From NCBI RefSeq assembly GCF_031877795.1, contig NC_133943.1, positions 12,579,001 through 12,643,000 of the forward strand: DNA of 64,000 nt, read 5' to 3'. Positions 11,043-23,000 of this stretch are shown here, piece by piece. Position numbers and translations under genes: made by a program. How positions within the stretch are numbered: position 1 is the stretch's first letter; each line of letters starts with the position of its first letter. The DNA comes from Strix aluco (Eukaryota; Chordata; Aves; Strigiformes; Strigidae). The notes beneath the pieces were generated by a model that did no database searches, was not told the DNA's origin, and was given only the letters and a program-made list of their open reading frames with translations.

Positions 11043-12427
11043 GTAAGGCAGCGGCGGGGGGCGGCACGGAGCGCACCTTGCCCGGGCCGGCACAGCGCGG
11101 GGCTCCAGCGGCGGCGGGGGGCCGGGGGCCGGGGGGCGCTCCCAGCCGCGCCCGCAGCCCCCCGCGCCTCGGCGGGCACCGCGCTGGGCGCCCGGGGCCG
11201 CGCTGCGCCCTCGGCTCCGAGGAGCTGACCCGAGCGGGCTCGGGTCCGGTGTTTTGGCACCATCTTCGCTCGTTTTGTGCCCGTTGCGCCGCTGCGGGGC
11301 TGCGCCCGGGGCACCCGCGTGTGGCCGGGTCGGTTGCGAATGGCCGGTGCGGTAACGGGGAGAGGGGGCTCGCCCCGCCGGGGTGCGGGGGGACGCGGCA
11401 CCTGTGAGGGCGGCTTCGGCGCAGGCTGGTGCGGTTGTGTGTGCGGAGGGGGCTGGAGGGCAGGCTGGCGGGGGGCTGCCTCCGCGGCCACTCCGGGGGG
11501 GTTTGCGAGCCGCCCGCCAGCTTCGGTGGCACCGCGCCGGGTCAGCCGGTGCGTTCAGCGGCGTGCGGGGATCGTCGGAGGGATCCGCAGGGAGGCGAGA
11601 AGCGTTATTGCGGCTGGGACGGAGCAGGAGCTCCGTGCCGCTGAGAAAGTTGCCAGCAGAGAGGCTCCTCGGGCTGTGCAGGAGTAGGAAACTTCACTTG
11701 AGTAGACACTGAGGAAGGTGTTTTCCAGGACCGAGCTGTGGGGGTCCAGACAGGTCTGTGCTCGTCGTGTCCCAGGGTCCACAGTGCGAAGCTCTCCCTG
11801 TCGCCTCCGAGCTGTCCAAGCTCTGTATCTGTCCCGAGCTCATGTTGCAGAGGCTAAGCCTTTCATTGCTGCTGAACACCGACCTTGCTCAGACTTTTAC
11901 TCCAAAGCCGAGGAAAGTTAGCGGGAGTCCTGCTCATGTCTAAGTGCTTTGATTCAGGTACTGGGAGTGGAGCCAGTTTGTGGGTCTGACGCCAGGAGAG
12001 ACGGAGCTGTGTCTGTGAGTGAAAAAGTAGTGTCATTTCCTCACCCCCCCGAGGCATCTTTCCTAGCTCCAAAACAAACTTCCCCTATAGAAACTTCATA
12101 GAAGGGTGAGTAATTAAATCATTACACAGCTGCAAGTTTCTGCTGCTTCAGGGCAGCGAGGAAGGAGCTAGCTCCTGGTTTGTCAGCTTCACGCTCCCAG
12201 ACCAGTGGCAGTTGGTCTGGACTGTGCTTTGAAGTGTGTGATGTCATTATGACTTCATTTCTTTTAAAAAATAAAATACTTTTAATGGGAATATTGCCCT
12301 CTGTTTCTTGAAGGAGAATGATTTTCTCCATCCCGTGTTAACAGCAAGTTGACTATTTTTCCTTGGCATGGCAAGGGCAAGGAGATGACTTGGATTTTGT
12401 GGTGGTAGCAGCAGATGATGGCTAGCT

Positions 12428-12580
12428 CGGCTGAGGTCAGTCTCCGGGGAAGGCAGCTCGGGATTTGCGGCAGCCTCTGCAGTACCACTCCGCGGGGGAA
12501 GACCAGCGGTGCGGCAGCCGCAGGTGCGCCCACCCCTGCTCCCGGGCAGGGGGGACCCGGGGACCCGGCTCCCCACGGCG
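12428..12580. other. CpG satellite downstream of the main island
   Basis: About 15 CpGs in 153 bp (my count by eye), separated from the main island by some 700 bp of ordinary sequence. A CAG|GTGCGC donor-like site lies at 12,523/12,524 on the plus strand. It could be a secondary promoter, an alternative first exon, or an intronic enhancer in the shore of the island. Plus-strand frames through it (12,415-12,609; 12,465-12,740) show no recognisable protein. Confidence 0.4.
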
Positions 12581-12740
12581 TTCCCACCAGGAGGGGGGGA
12601 CTCCTGTGATGTACAAGGAGCAGCAGCAGCCTTCCTCTCCTCTGAAAAGGTCTTTGCTGCTTCTTTTCTCCAATCCCAGCCTGACCTCGGCACTGTCAAT
12701 ACTGTCCATTAATGCCTTTGAAAAACAAACATATGAGTGA

Positions 12741-15700
12741 ACCTGAGTGTTTGCTTAAATAAGAAGTACTTACACACTAAGGTATGTTTCTCTTATTTCC
12801 TTAAACAGTCCCCTACTGGGGATAGACAGAAATAGTTTAATTTCCCCAGGACTTTGTAAACACCGATTTAAAAGTAAGAGGAGCAAGTGCACCGACTGCG
12901 CTTGTTGGCTCATTAAAGCCCTTTAGGAAGTCTCCGAATCGTACATGCAGCTCCTCTGCGCCAACTGTGTTCCTGTGAGTGCCATCAGTGGTTCTCCGCC
13001 ACCTCCTCCTCCCCGTCCTCTGGAGCCAGCTGGCATGCCTCGAGTTTTCCACGTTTGCTCCCCTTTTCCAAGTAATCCCTATCGCCAGGAAATCTGAGGC
13101 AGGACAAAGAGCAAGGTACTCCTCCAGGTAAGGGTGTCTGCCAGCATGGGTCTAAGTCCTTTGGGTGAGAACGGTCTGTTCGGACCTGGTGGAAGGGGTT
13201 GCCGGATGAATGCAAGGGAGGTACTGCTTGACATGGGACAGAGGACTGGAGGCAGCGTGTGGTGAGAGGGGTGCTGAAGAGGAGGAGATGGGGATTCCCC
13301 ACCTCTCCTTTGAGGACACCTCAGGTCTCTCCCACTTTCCACACTCCTCTGCTCCTGGGCTGGAGACAGCAGGAGGCAGTGCCTGGGCGGATGTAGAGGA
13401 CAAGGGGGAATCCAGATCCTGGTGCCATGGTGCACTTGGATGGAGGAAGGAGCTGAGCACCTTGAGGTGAGGACCACAGTGTCCTCTGCAGGGACTGACC
13501 ACACTTCCTGCACACTTCTCCCACACTGTAGGAGCAGCAAGCGAAGGGTATGGAGTGTATGCTAAGAAGGTGCGAGGAGGCAACATATTGCCTTGCACAT
13601 CTAACTGTCACACTACACAATATGGAAATATTCATTGTGGGTTTGTGTTTGAAACCAAAGCTGTCGTTTGAGTGAAAAGCAGGAGAGTGCCGTCCTTCCA
13701 ACACTGGCTGGTGTACAGGAGCGGAGAAACGGGGTAGGATTGCCCCATGCTTGGGTTTGTTTGCAGCTGCAGATGCCCAGCTTGTGTAAATGGAAGTCAT
13801 CTCAGTAATTTCATTGAGGAGCTGCGCTGATTTAAGCTGCCTGGGGATCTAGCACAAGGACTGCAGTGCATGTTGGTATAAATACTGACAATTCTGGGGT
13901 GACAGTGTGCCAAGTTGATAGACCCTCCCGTGTCAGGGCATGACGATCACTAAGCCTCCTGATGGTTAAAGAAAATCTTCCCTCATAGGAGGACTACTAA
14001 TTAATCATCCTCTTATGGCTTCCCTAGCCCATTTGCTGAAAAAGACACTGACAAGTGCCAAGTTAGGAGACCATCCTCTGTTCTGATGTTGTTATTCCTG
14101 TGCTTCATTCCTCTGGTAGTCTCTCAAAAAAATTTCCAAGTCTTAAGAAGACCAATACACCAAAGTAAATGGTACAGACGTTTCTTTGGAAACCTGGTTG
14201 GTTGCTCTAGGAAGCAGAGTTTTTCACTATGAAGACTAATTATAAGCATGCTGAGGAGTAGGGGGACCCTTTCTGCTTGCCCTGCACTGACCACCAAAAT
14301 TTTTTCCCAACTGAGCTCAGTTGGTGATGGCAACTTCTACCTTCAGGCCTACACTTGTCCTCAGCTGTCTTATCATCTCGTTTCTCCTCTGCGCTGATGT
14401 AGGAAAAAAATTGTGTGGCATCATTTCTCACCATGCATGAATTACATCCAGGGTGGGAAAGCAGGGCAGTTCCTTCGGGTCTCCAGAGGACTGAACACCA
14501 GCATTATTTCCTGCTCCTGCCTCCTGCGTGTGTGTGTAGAAAGGAAAGGTGAAACGCACGTTTAGCTTAGGGCCGGCTGCAGCTCTGAGGTTGCTGCCAC
14601 GTGGGCACGTGCGACCGCTGGTATTTAGCTGGGCAGGCTGCATTTGTGGAGAACCTTGTTGTGGTGCAGTTCATGGGGAAGAGGAGGAAAGTCCTTTGTT
14701 GCTTTCACATTTAATCTCCTTGCACTTCTGTTTCCTGGGGTTCCCTGTTCTCCCTGATGCATTTTGTTGTGGGGCTGCCTTTTTCCTGAAAAAGCTAGTG
14801 GTTGTCAGCATGAGCTAACCTTTGCCTCAGCTGGTGCAGAGGGTGAATTACCTCCCACAGGAGCCTTAATGTGTGGGTCAGGAGATGGGAGAGGGATGAG
14901 CCATATGCTTGTTCTCTTGGCTAACACAAAACCAAAATCAGTATTTTCAAAGCAGATGACTTTAATCTGGTCTTGTTGTGTAATTCCATTAGACTTATTT
15001 TTATTAGAGCAAATAATCTAATTCAGGCCCCTCCTCAACCCTAATGCATTCGAGTGGCTGCAGACACGTGGGTTACAGTGAGAGACACAGCCAGCAATGC
15101 ATGGTGGAAAGCAAATTACTCTGTAAGAAGACAAATTGAACTTTGACAATTTTATGTGATTAGGGGAACAATTAGAGAAAATAGCTGGAGGTGCACTCAC
15201 CCAGTGGTTTGTGCACTGGTGGAGATGGGTGGTGGGGTGGCAGCCGCTCTCCAGGGTGAGAGTCATCTCTGAGCACAGGGCACAGTGGTGCTGGGGTGCA
15301 GTGACAGCCCACCTGAGTCCTGTCTCCAGCCTGGGATGGGAAGATAATGGTGAAAAGCCACTTGCTGACCTTCTGCGCTGGTGATGCTGGGGTGTTTTTC
15401 CTGTGTCCTGATGCAGGCAGGAGGGTTTGCTTATTCACAGATGATCTGGGTTTTACAGAGCCATGGCTTGGTTTTGTCTGGTGCAGCAGGGGTTGGATCT
15501 GGACCTGTTGCACAAAGTCAAGCAGGGAGACCATTTTCTTCTGGGTTCTCCCCTTTGCTCCCTAGATCCCTGAATCTGTATTTCACAGAGCTGAGACAGG
15601 AGTTCAGTGCCCTGCCTTCAGTATATCCCATCCCCACCTACTCCACCCTGCCCTCATCTCCTCCGTCTGTAAAGGTACTCACACCCACAGTATTCTTTAA

Positions 15701-16560
15701 AGTCAGTGAGCTCTGCGTAGGCTCAACACCTCCAAAAATCAGGTCTGCATGGTCCTACTCCCATTCCCGGTTGCATCCCCACGCTCCCTCTGCCTCCCTC
15801 CCTCCCTCCCTCACTTGGTGCCTGTCTTCTGATCTCTGGCTGGGCGAGAGTTGTGTTCAGCCACACGCTGCAGAGCTGAAGTGGCGGTCGATGGCTACCG
15901 TTCAGCGTTTGCATTGCAGCGACGCAGCTCCCAGCCGCAAGCACCAGAGCTGCTGTTGGCTGCGGCGGAGCAGGAGGGTAAGGGCTTCATCCCAGCTTAG
16001 AGCAAGCAAAGCAAAGGGCCGGCGTGGGTGACGGCAGGGCACTTGCTCAGCCATCTGCTTGGGCTGCGTTTGCTCAGAATCACATTGCTGTGGGGCTCGT
16101 TATTTTGACTTTTTTTCTGCTGTTTCAGTTTGAGATGGCACAGACAAGTTTTGCCCTTATTATAGTTCCCATGGAGACAGATTTGATGCTGTACATTAAA
16201 GGGGGGTGAGGCACAGTCAGCTCTTGTCAGGGCCAGCAGTTCCCCCTGTTCCTTTGCATGGCATCTCTCCCAGTGTGAACACAAGCTCAGGGTCCTCCTC
16301 AGGTTCTTTGTCTTCAGAAACAAAATCCTAAACCATGTCTTCCTCTGTATTTTTTGTGTGTGGGACACAGCAGGAATGTCTGACTCTTGCTGCTGTTGGG
16401 CTCTGGCACCCCTGGGGGCGCCTACCCTGTGGCTAGTCCTGCCTGAAGGTTTCCACCTCTGTGCTTTAAAGTCCTTGAAATGAGTAAACTTTGACATTAT
16501 CCCTTTCAGCATCTCAGCAGCCACTCTCCTAGCATCCATGAAAAGCTTACATTACTGTCT
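12741..16560. other. Non-coding intronic sequence, no supported gene
   Basis: Overlapping minus-strand frames at 13,079-13,800 are rich in Ser, Pro, His and Leu. They reflect a purine-rich plus strand (many GGAG/GAGG words) rather than coding content. A (CCTC)n microsatellite lies at 15,793-15,812. The segment 14,930-15,020 is AT-rich. No transposon or RNA gene is recognised. Confidence 0.5.
15793..15812 (+). repeat. (CCTC)n microsatellite
   Basis: Five tandem CCTC units, perfect over 20 bp, inside a longer pyrimidine-rich stretch. A simple repeat without coding context. Confidence 0.85.
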
Positions 16561-16574
16561 TCAGATGCGGAAGA

Positions 16575-17000
16575 ATTAATTTGGACTGATGGATGGCAGC
16601 AAATGAATCCATCTATTTTATGGTGTCCCATGGCTGCTTTAACATGAGGAAGGTGCAGATGCCACCATTAAAGCCTTTCTCAGAGGTCTCCCTGAGAGGA
16701 TGTTTGGATCCATGCATGAGTCCTTGCTCAGCAGGCAAGAAGGTGTCCTGAATTGTCCTGACTGTAGCGGGGCACCTCAGCTGAACGAGAGTGTGTACAA
16801 CGGGGCCCTTGTAGGGAAGTGATTGGCAAGGTGAGATTCAGGCTGGTTTCATATGGACCAGAAAAGTTGGAGGAGAATTTTTGTGGCAATCTGCTGAAGT
16901 GCTGGCCTCTTTTATGGTGTGCCATGGCTGCTTTAACATCAGTGAAGTTAAAGCTGCCACCATTAAAGCCCTTCTCAGAGATTTGCCTGAGAGGACTTGA
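16575..17000. repeat. Old divergent direct duplication, two copies about 294 bp apart
   Basis: Copy 1 (core 16,616-16,702) and copy 2 (core 16,910-16,996) align end to end with one 1-bp indel and roughly 80 percent identity by eye. Shared blocks include CCATGGCTGCTTTAACAT, CCACCATTAAAGCC and TTCTCAGAG. Weaker similarity extends about 40 bp upstream of each core, and a short third match to the core start may lie at about 17,047-17,068. On the minus strand both copies can be read in a matching frame (SEKGFNGG shared, followed by KAAM.HHK after a frame slip in copy 1), so the source may once have been coding, perhaps a transposon. I do not recognise the family. Confidence 0.6.
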
Positions 17001-17063
17001 AGGATGCAGCTGATTTTAGATGAGTCAAAGCAGTGGAACGTACTTCGTTTTTTATGGGCCATG

Positions 17064-20000
17064 GGGATGTTAAAAAAACAAGTTTTCCCTAACAGGAAAA
17101 ACTACCAAATGAAGTTTTTATCATTCAGCAGAGAAGAGAAAAATGAAATAAAATAAAACCCCCAAACCAGTCAACATTGTACCTAGAAAAATAAGGGAAG
17201 GTAATGCAATGAATATAAATTAGAAGTTACAACATGTAGGTGTCTTGATAAGGGAGACTTAAGGAATCAGTGAAATAGTAATGAGCAGGAGGGTTAAAGA
17301 TGAAGAGAAAACATCTTTCAAGAACATTAGGAATCAACAGAATCCACTGGAATACATCCAGTGTAACTTCTTTGTTGGGTTCAAACGATAAGAGTCATAA
17401 CAGGAAGAGAGAGCGTTAGATTAAACTCCAGCATACGGGTTATTCTCCAAACCACCTTTCTCCCTGGCAAGAAGTACTGTCTGCCATTGCTATCACCAGA
17501 CTTCCAGGTGAGAAAAAGTACTGGCCAGGTAGTCAAGGGGCTTAAATTGTCATAATAAAACCTTGGTCTTAACCTAGTGCGTTTTTTACTCTGTGCACTT
17601 TACTGAAGGCAGCAATGCCGTTATTTCATTCTTTTAGACAGGATGCTGAGAGAAAAGGGGACTTCTCTAAATCAGTGTTGGTGATTAGGAGCAGGACCAG
17701 CTATAAATCCCCGTTCTGTACAGCCCCAGCCGCTTGCCTGTGGTTTAGCAGTGTCCATGGCACAGGTGATCTGCTCTATGTTACTGTGGCACTGCACTGA
17801 TTTATGCCAGTGGAAGGGGGCTCATCCATGGAAACACAGATCCCAAAGTTGAAAATCGTACCCACCCTGAAGCTGACAGTAATACTATCACTAATTTAAT
17901 CTGTGGATTTTTAAAGCCAGAAAAGGACTTCTCTGATCGTTTTGTCTGCTCTCCTACCTACAAAAGAAAGACACAAACAAAAGAAAAACTGTAGCTAAGG
18001 AAATGTCTTCATGATTAATTCCAAAATATCAGATGGGGAATAATAAAAAAGAAATAAACCAGTTGTTTAACAGTAATAGAAGACAAAAAAACCCCAAAAC
18101 CCTGTTTAAATCCTCATTTGACTGTGAGGATTTCTAAACAGCCAATATAACAGTGTCTGGAAGGACAGAATTAAGGGAAATGATTTCAGGCAGTGGTCTG
18201 GCCCCTTCTTTGCCTTCTTGGGGCAAACTCCAGGCTGTTCCTGGGAATTTTGTTCTGTGAGAAGACACACGCTCTTCTTCTGGTTGGTGCAGTGCCAGGT
18301 GGAGCGCGTATGGGGAGAGAAGAGAGTCAGGGCTCGCTGCTGGAGAGCAGACCTGGCATGCTGCACTGTGCCTCACTTTATGAGCACGGCCGTTCAAATT
18401 AACAGGGCACCTTGGGAAGTGAGGTCCTGTTTGCTGGGCAGGAGATGAATAGGGACCCGTGGGAAGAAGAAAAGGGGACGCTGGCACTGCGGCATCCCCG
18501 GGGGTGGGCAGGTCACTGGAGGCTGAGCGCGCTGCGGAGGAGCTACGTTTCTGGTGTGAGTGAGCTCCCAGAGAGGAGCCAGCCTTCTGAGCCACCCTCC
18601 TGGGTGGTGATGCTGTCCTCCCTGCCTGCTGGGCAGCTCCTTTCCTTCACTGCCTGCCCCGTCCCTGGTGCACTTTGTTGCCATCGTTCACACGGGGATG
18701 AGATGACATTTAAACCAAATTTAGTACAAATGTGCATATGCTAAGTGTTAGAAACCAAAAGGTCCTGACAGACAGTTGAAGAAAAAACTGTCTGTATTGA
18801 ATGGATTCCAGGGCTTACTCTGAAGCCAGTGTTTTCTGGCATAAAACCAGGAGAATTAACTCATTGCCATGGGAATGCTGTCCGCTGGAGACACGACCTG
18901 CTTGATGTCTTAGGAGGATATTGCAGGTCTGTGCTGCATAACCTTAGGTAAATAACTGGTATCCTGCTACTGCCAGTGAGAAGAAATAGAACTTTGATGC
19001 TTCAGCTTCTTGCTTGAAATGTGGCAGGAAGAGCACAGCAGCTCCCCAGGAGTGGTGGGTGCTGCTTGTCCTGCAGGACAGCACTCTGCATGCCCATGCT
19101 GACAGCTGGCAAAGTGGAGCTGCCAGGTTCACCTCACAGCGTTGTGTTATGCCGTGAAGCCCTAGAGCAGGCATGGGAAACAGAAAGTTTTCTTGGCTTC
19201 TGTAGGCTGCATAAACCAGTAAATACTCTGATGTGTACAGCCTTTGTGCCTGGAGGGGCAGAAGAGGGAGGAAGTCAGAGGCTGGACTGGGAAGGTAGCA
19301 GGTGACTGAATATTTGGAGCTTGTAGTACCCTTCTTAATTTTAGGAGATTGCTAGAAAAATAAATATTTTCTAGAAAGAGAAATGTTGGGTGTTTGGGGT
19401 TTTTTTTGAGAAAGGAAATACAGTCAACACACTGTGGGACACTTGTACAAGAGACTTTTTGGGCTGGATTTGCTTGTGATATGCACTGCTATGGGTCACC
19501 TCTCTGACCTCACTCCAAGGAGGGTGGCTGAGAGTTCGGTGAAAGTAAAACAGGACTTGTGGCAGGGAGACCCACTGTGCAAGCACAAAAGAGCCAGTTG
19601 CTTGAAGGCAGTTGCTGCTGGTGGAAGATGAAGTTCCCTTTCCCTTTCCCCTTCTCCTCTTTGCCTTCATCCACTTTTCATTCCAGAGTTGTCCATGTTC
19701 TTGGATCTGACTTTCAGGTCATGTTGCACATGGACCTGTTCGCAGAGACACAGGCAATTCAGCATCTGCAGCTTCAAAAATCTTTCAGTAGGCACCAGGC
19801 TAAATACTCCACCCTGTCTTTTACCGTAGGGGCATGTCAGAGAAGTGCAAAGGAAGCCTCTTCCTGCTGGTATGAGTTTAAGAGCTGTGCTGGTCAGGGG
19901 AAAATCACAGGAGTTGATTAAAAACTAATTGCAAAGATGCTTTTTATGAGTGCATGATTTTTGCTGCACTCTGCTTGGCTGCATTATCTTATTGATCAGA

Positions 20001-23000
20001 TCCCTTCTATTATAAGTCACGAAAGGAAACAACCAGCCCTATCTGCACTTCTGTTTACATTTAATAAAATAAAGCAAGCATTACTTGTACTATGATGATT
20101 AAAAAATAACCAGGAAAGTAGGAAATCAGAGGAAGAAGGGAATTTCCTTTCTTCTGCCCGTTCAGTTCAGGTTTTCCCTGATCCATTGAGTAACCATAAC
20201 CACTGAGGGAAGTAACTACTAAAAGAGAGGAGAAAGATGGGCTCTGCAGGAGACACCATGGTGTGTGAGACCTGTGGGTGACAGTCTGTCGTGAAGTCAG
20301 GGCAAAGTGAGTGCAAATATATGTGAAGACCTATATGCAAGTTAAATAATTAGCTTGTAGAAGAAAAGTATGTCAGGCAGCCAGCACTGAGCTTTGGCGC
20401 TCTCCTTTCTTGTCCCCATCTCTCCTCCTTCTTGTATGCATTGGCATTGCAGGGCCTTGACTAAATTCCGCTTAATACTTGCAGCAGTTCCTTGAAGCAG
20501 GAACAGGGTGTTGTGCTGTGGAGGGAACGAAGTCAAACAATTTGCCCAGGTTAGCCAAGGATACCTAGGGCAGAGCAGAGACTCTGGTTCTGTCTTTCCA
20601 TAACTAAAGCTAGTCACTGACCCCTGAGACCCTCCTGTGTCCATAGCTGTGACTGTCCTCAGTCTTCCAGGGCTCTTCCCTGGGCAGCTGCTGGAACGCC
20701 TTTCCAAAATGCCGTGCTTGCACCAGGCCAGTTTCTCTTTGCATCCTCCTTTGTACATATTAAAGTGCTCCAGTGAGGAATATCTCCTTCCTCCATGGCT
20801 CCCTAGAGCATCAGCCCTTGTCCAGCTCCCTCTTAAACTGTATTGGCCTACAGTGGGTATGAGCGTGTCAGTTCAGTTTTAGGTCAGGCCCTACAGGGAC
20901 AGCAGAAGGAGGAACATGGACTCGAGTCACTGGGGATTTTGCAATTCAATGCAACATGTGTCTTCCATGTGATGTTTTTGGGGTCATAACCTTGCGCTTT
21001 CCTGGGTGTCTATTTTTGAATTATATGGGCACATTAGAAATGCTGACATTGGGATTTGGGGTGGTTTTGCCTGGAATTGTTGATAGCTTCTTCAACAGTG
21101 ACTTAAAATTTTTATTCTGAAATTATCACAGTGGGAGGTCCACAGTGATGTTTTACATTGCAATGCCATGACAATGGGATGCCAATAAACTGCCGTTAAA
21201 TTCACCATAGTATCATTGTTTGGTGTATAAAAGCTGGTTGATAAATACACATTTAATGAAAAAAATCTCCTACTTGGCAAACTGTGCTTCCAGTGAATTA
21301 CATGGGAGGCATCAAAGGGAATTAGGGCTCTATTAAGGTCTAGCTTCTTCAAGTTAACTATTTTTTAAAAAGGATTTGGGGCAGGGACTTTTTTCAGTGT
21401 AAGAGCTGAAATCATGAAGGTAGAACTGTCAAAAAAAAGAAGACCTGACTAAGTGTGTTTGCATTTGAAATGCATTAGAGCTAGCTGGCAGCTTGAATCC
21501 TGAAGTTGGACTCAGCTGCAAAATTATTAGTCCAACCTTCCCTACCCAGATGGAGAGGGAAAGATCAGAATACTTGAGAATCTTTTTCACCCCTTCCCTC
21601 TCTGTTAAATGAAGATTTCCCTTTCCCTTGAGCTACCATCTCTTGTTCCATTACATTTACCGTGCAAGGGCTTAGTCCTGAGCCAGGCCCACTCTGCCGG
21701 GGATGCAGCCCACCATCCCTTTAAGCAGGTGATGCTGCTGGAGCTTCCCAGTGAGGACCATGGTGGGTACTGGGATAAACGGGTCTTTGGTGGAGCAGGC
21801 AACTGCAGCTCACACCATCCCCTTGATCATCCACCACCATGGTCTGGAGCAGGGCTTTTCTCATTGTATTTGAAATGAGTCATTATTCAGGAAAAACTCT
21901 TGGAAAGGAGGTGATGCTGCCAGTTCCTGCCTCCCACTGGTCCATGAATGGGGCAGAAGAAATGTGTAGATATGGCTGCTGCTGGGCACGGGGACTGAGG
22001 CGATGGGGTGCAGGAGCTCTCAAGTGGTGGGAGCAAAGCTTGTGTCCTTTCTTGTGAGTTCAGAGAGGTGTTTGGGAGCATGTGTTTGCTCAGGGAGGAT
22101 TTTGGGATGGATCCTGCGCCACTGCTTCTGCCATCCTGTGTACATGGGGAGGTGGCAGCTGCTTCTCAGCAGCACGAGTTCCCTCCTACCTCCCTTCACA
22201 GGGTGTACCCATGTGTATGGTGACCCCCATGTCCGGGACCCCAGAGTTTATTTTGCTCAGCCAGGACATTGTCTTGGTTTTGCTTTAAAGCTCACAAGGT
22301 TGCAGGGACCAAAAAGGCACTTGAGCTGCCTTTAAGAGAGGAAGGGATTTTGGGCTAAGGAGATAAGGCAGGGAAAGCTCCAGTGCACTCCCTGTTATCA
22401 TTCATACTTTGCCAGAATGATGGGCATTACAATAACTAGGAAAGGTGGTAAATGAAATAACTCCGATAGCAAATATTGGCAGGGAAATGCTGGTGAAAGA
22501 GCAAATGCTGCACCTCGATGCCAGGAGATGGAGACTATTAATACTGAAAAAGATTAGATAGAAGCAAGGGTGTTGCAAGCAAGGGTGGATTTTGATTTGG
22601 GCTATTATCCTTCAAGATAGTAAATGAAGGAAAATAACATTTGGCAAATTGGATTTCAGCTCTTACACCAGGTCTAAGGCAGTGCCTTGAGATTTTGCTA
22701 GAAGACCCATCTCAGGAAGTTTTCAGCCTGGTTTATAAACTGCAGAGATGATGAACAAATCTCAAGTGTCTGCAGGTCTGCCCAGGGATGGATTCTTACT
22801 GCAGTTTAAGCGGGAGACTGCGTAAATAGGGGAAGAATTGAACTTAACCATGATGTCACAGAAATTTATTCTGCATTGAAAAGGTTTGGTTACTTCTACC
22901 CAGGGAAACTTCCATTTTTGGATATCGCTCGGGAATCACATTTTCCTGTCTTTAAAACTGTCTTTAATCTTTGGTGAACACTGCAGAAACTAATAGATGG

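Larger units (their letters stand above)
10421..11700. promoter_or_regulatory. CpG-island promoter
   Basis: This is the densest CpG region of the window by far. CpGs appear from about 10,430 and become almost continuous between about 10,620 and 11,240, then thin out towards 11,650. Consensus Sp1/GC boxes are visible at 10,807-10,820, 10,827-10,836 and 10,860-10,870, and a NotI-type GCGGCCGC octamer at 10,844-10,851. No canonical TATA box is present in the core. A TTTAAAA-like element at 10,511-10,517, centred in a near-palindrome, could support an upstream start site near 10,540. The architecture fits a TATA-less promoter with dispersed start sites, firing to the right into the exon at 10,997-11,042. 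Divergent transcription to the left is common for such islands but not shown here. Confidence 0.85.

Noticed and set aside
10557-11532. Three minus-strand open frames of 178-306 codons through the CpG island
   Set aside because: Arg/Pro/Ala/Gly-rich shadows of CpG-island sequence; no domain and mutually overlapping.
13079-13800. Three overlapping minus-strand frames of about 150 codons
   Set aside because: Caused by purine-biased plus-strand sequence; the three frames overlap each other and show no protein family.
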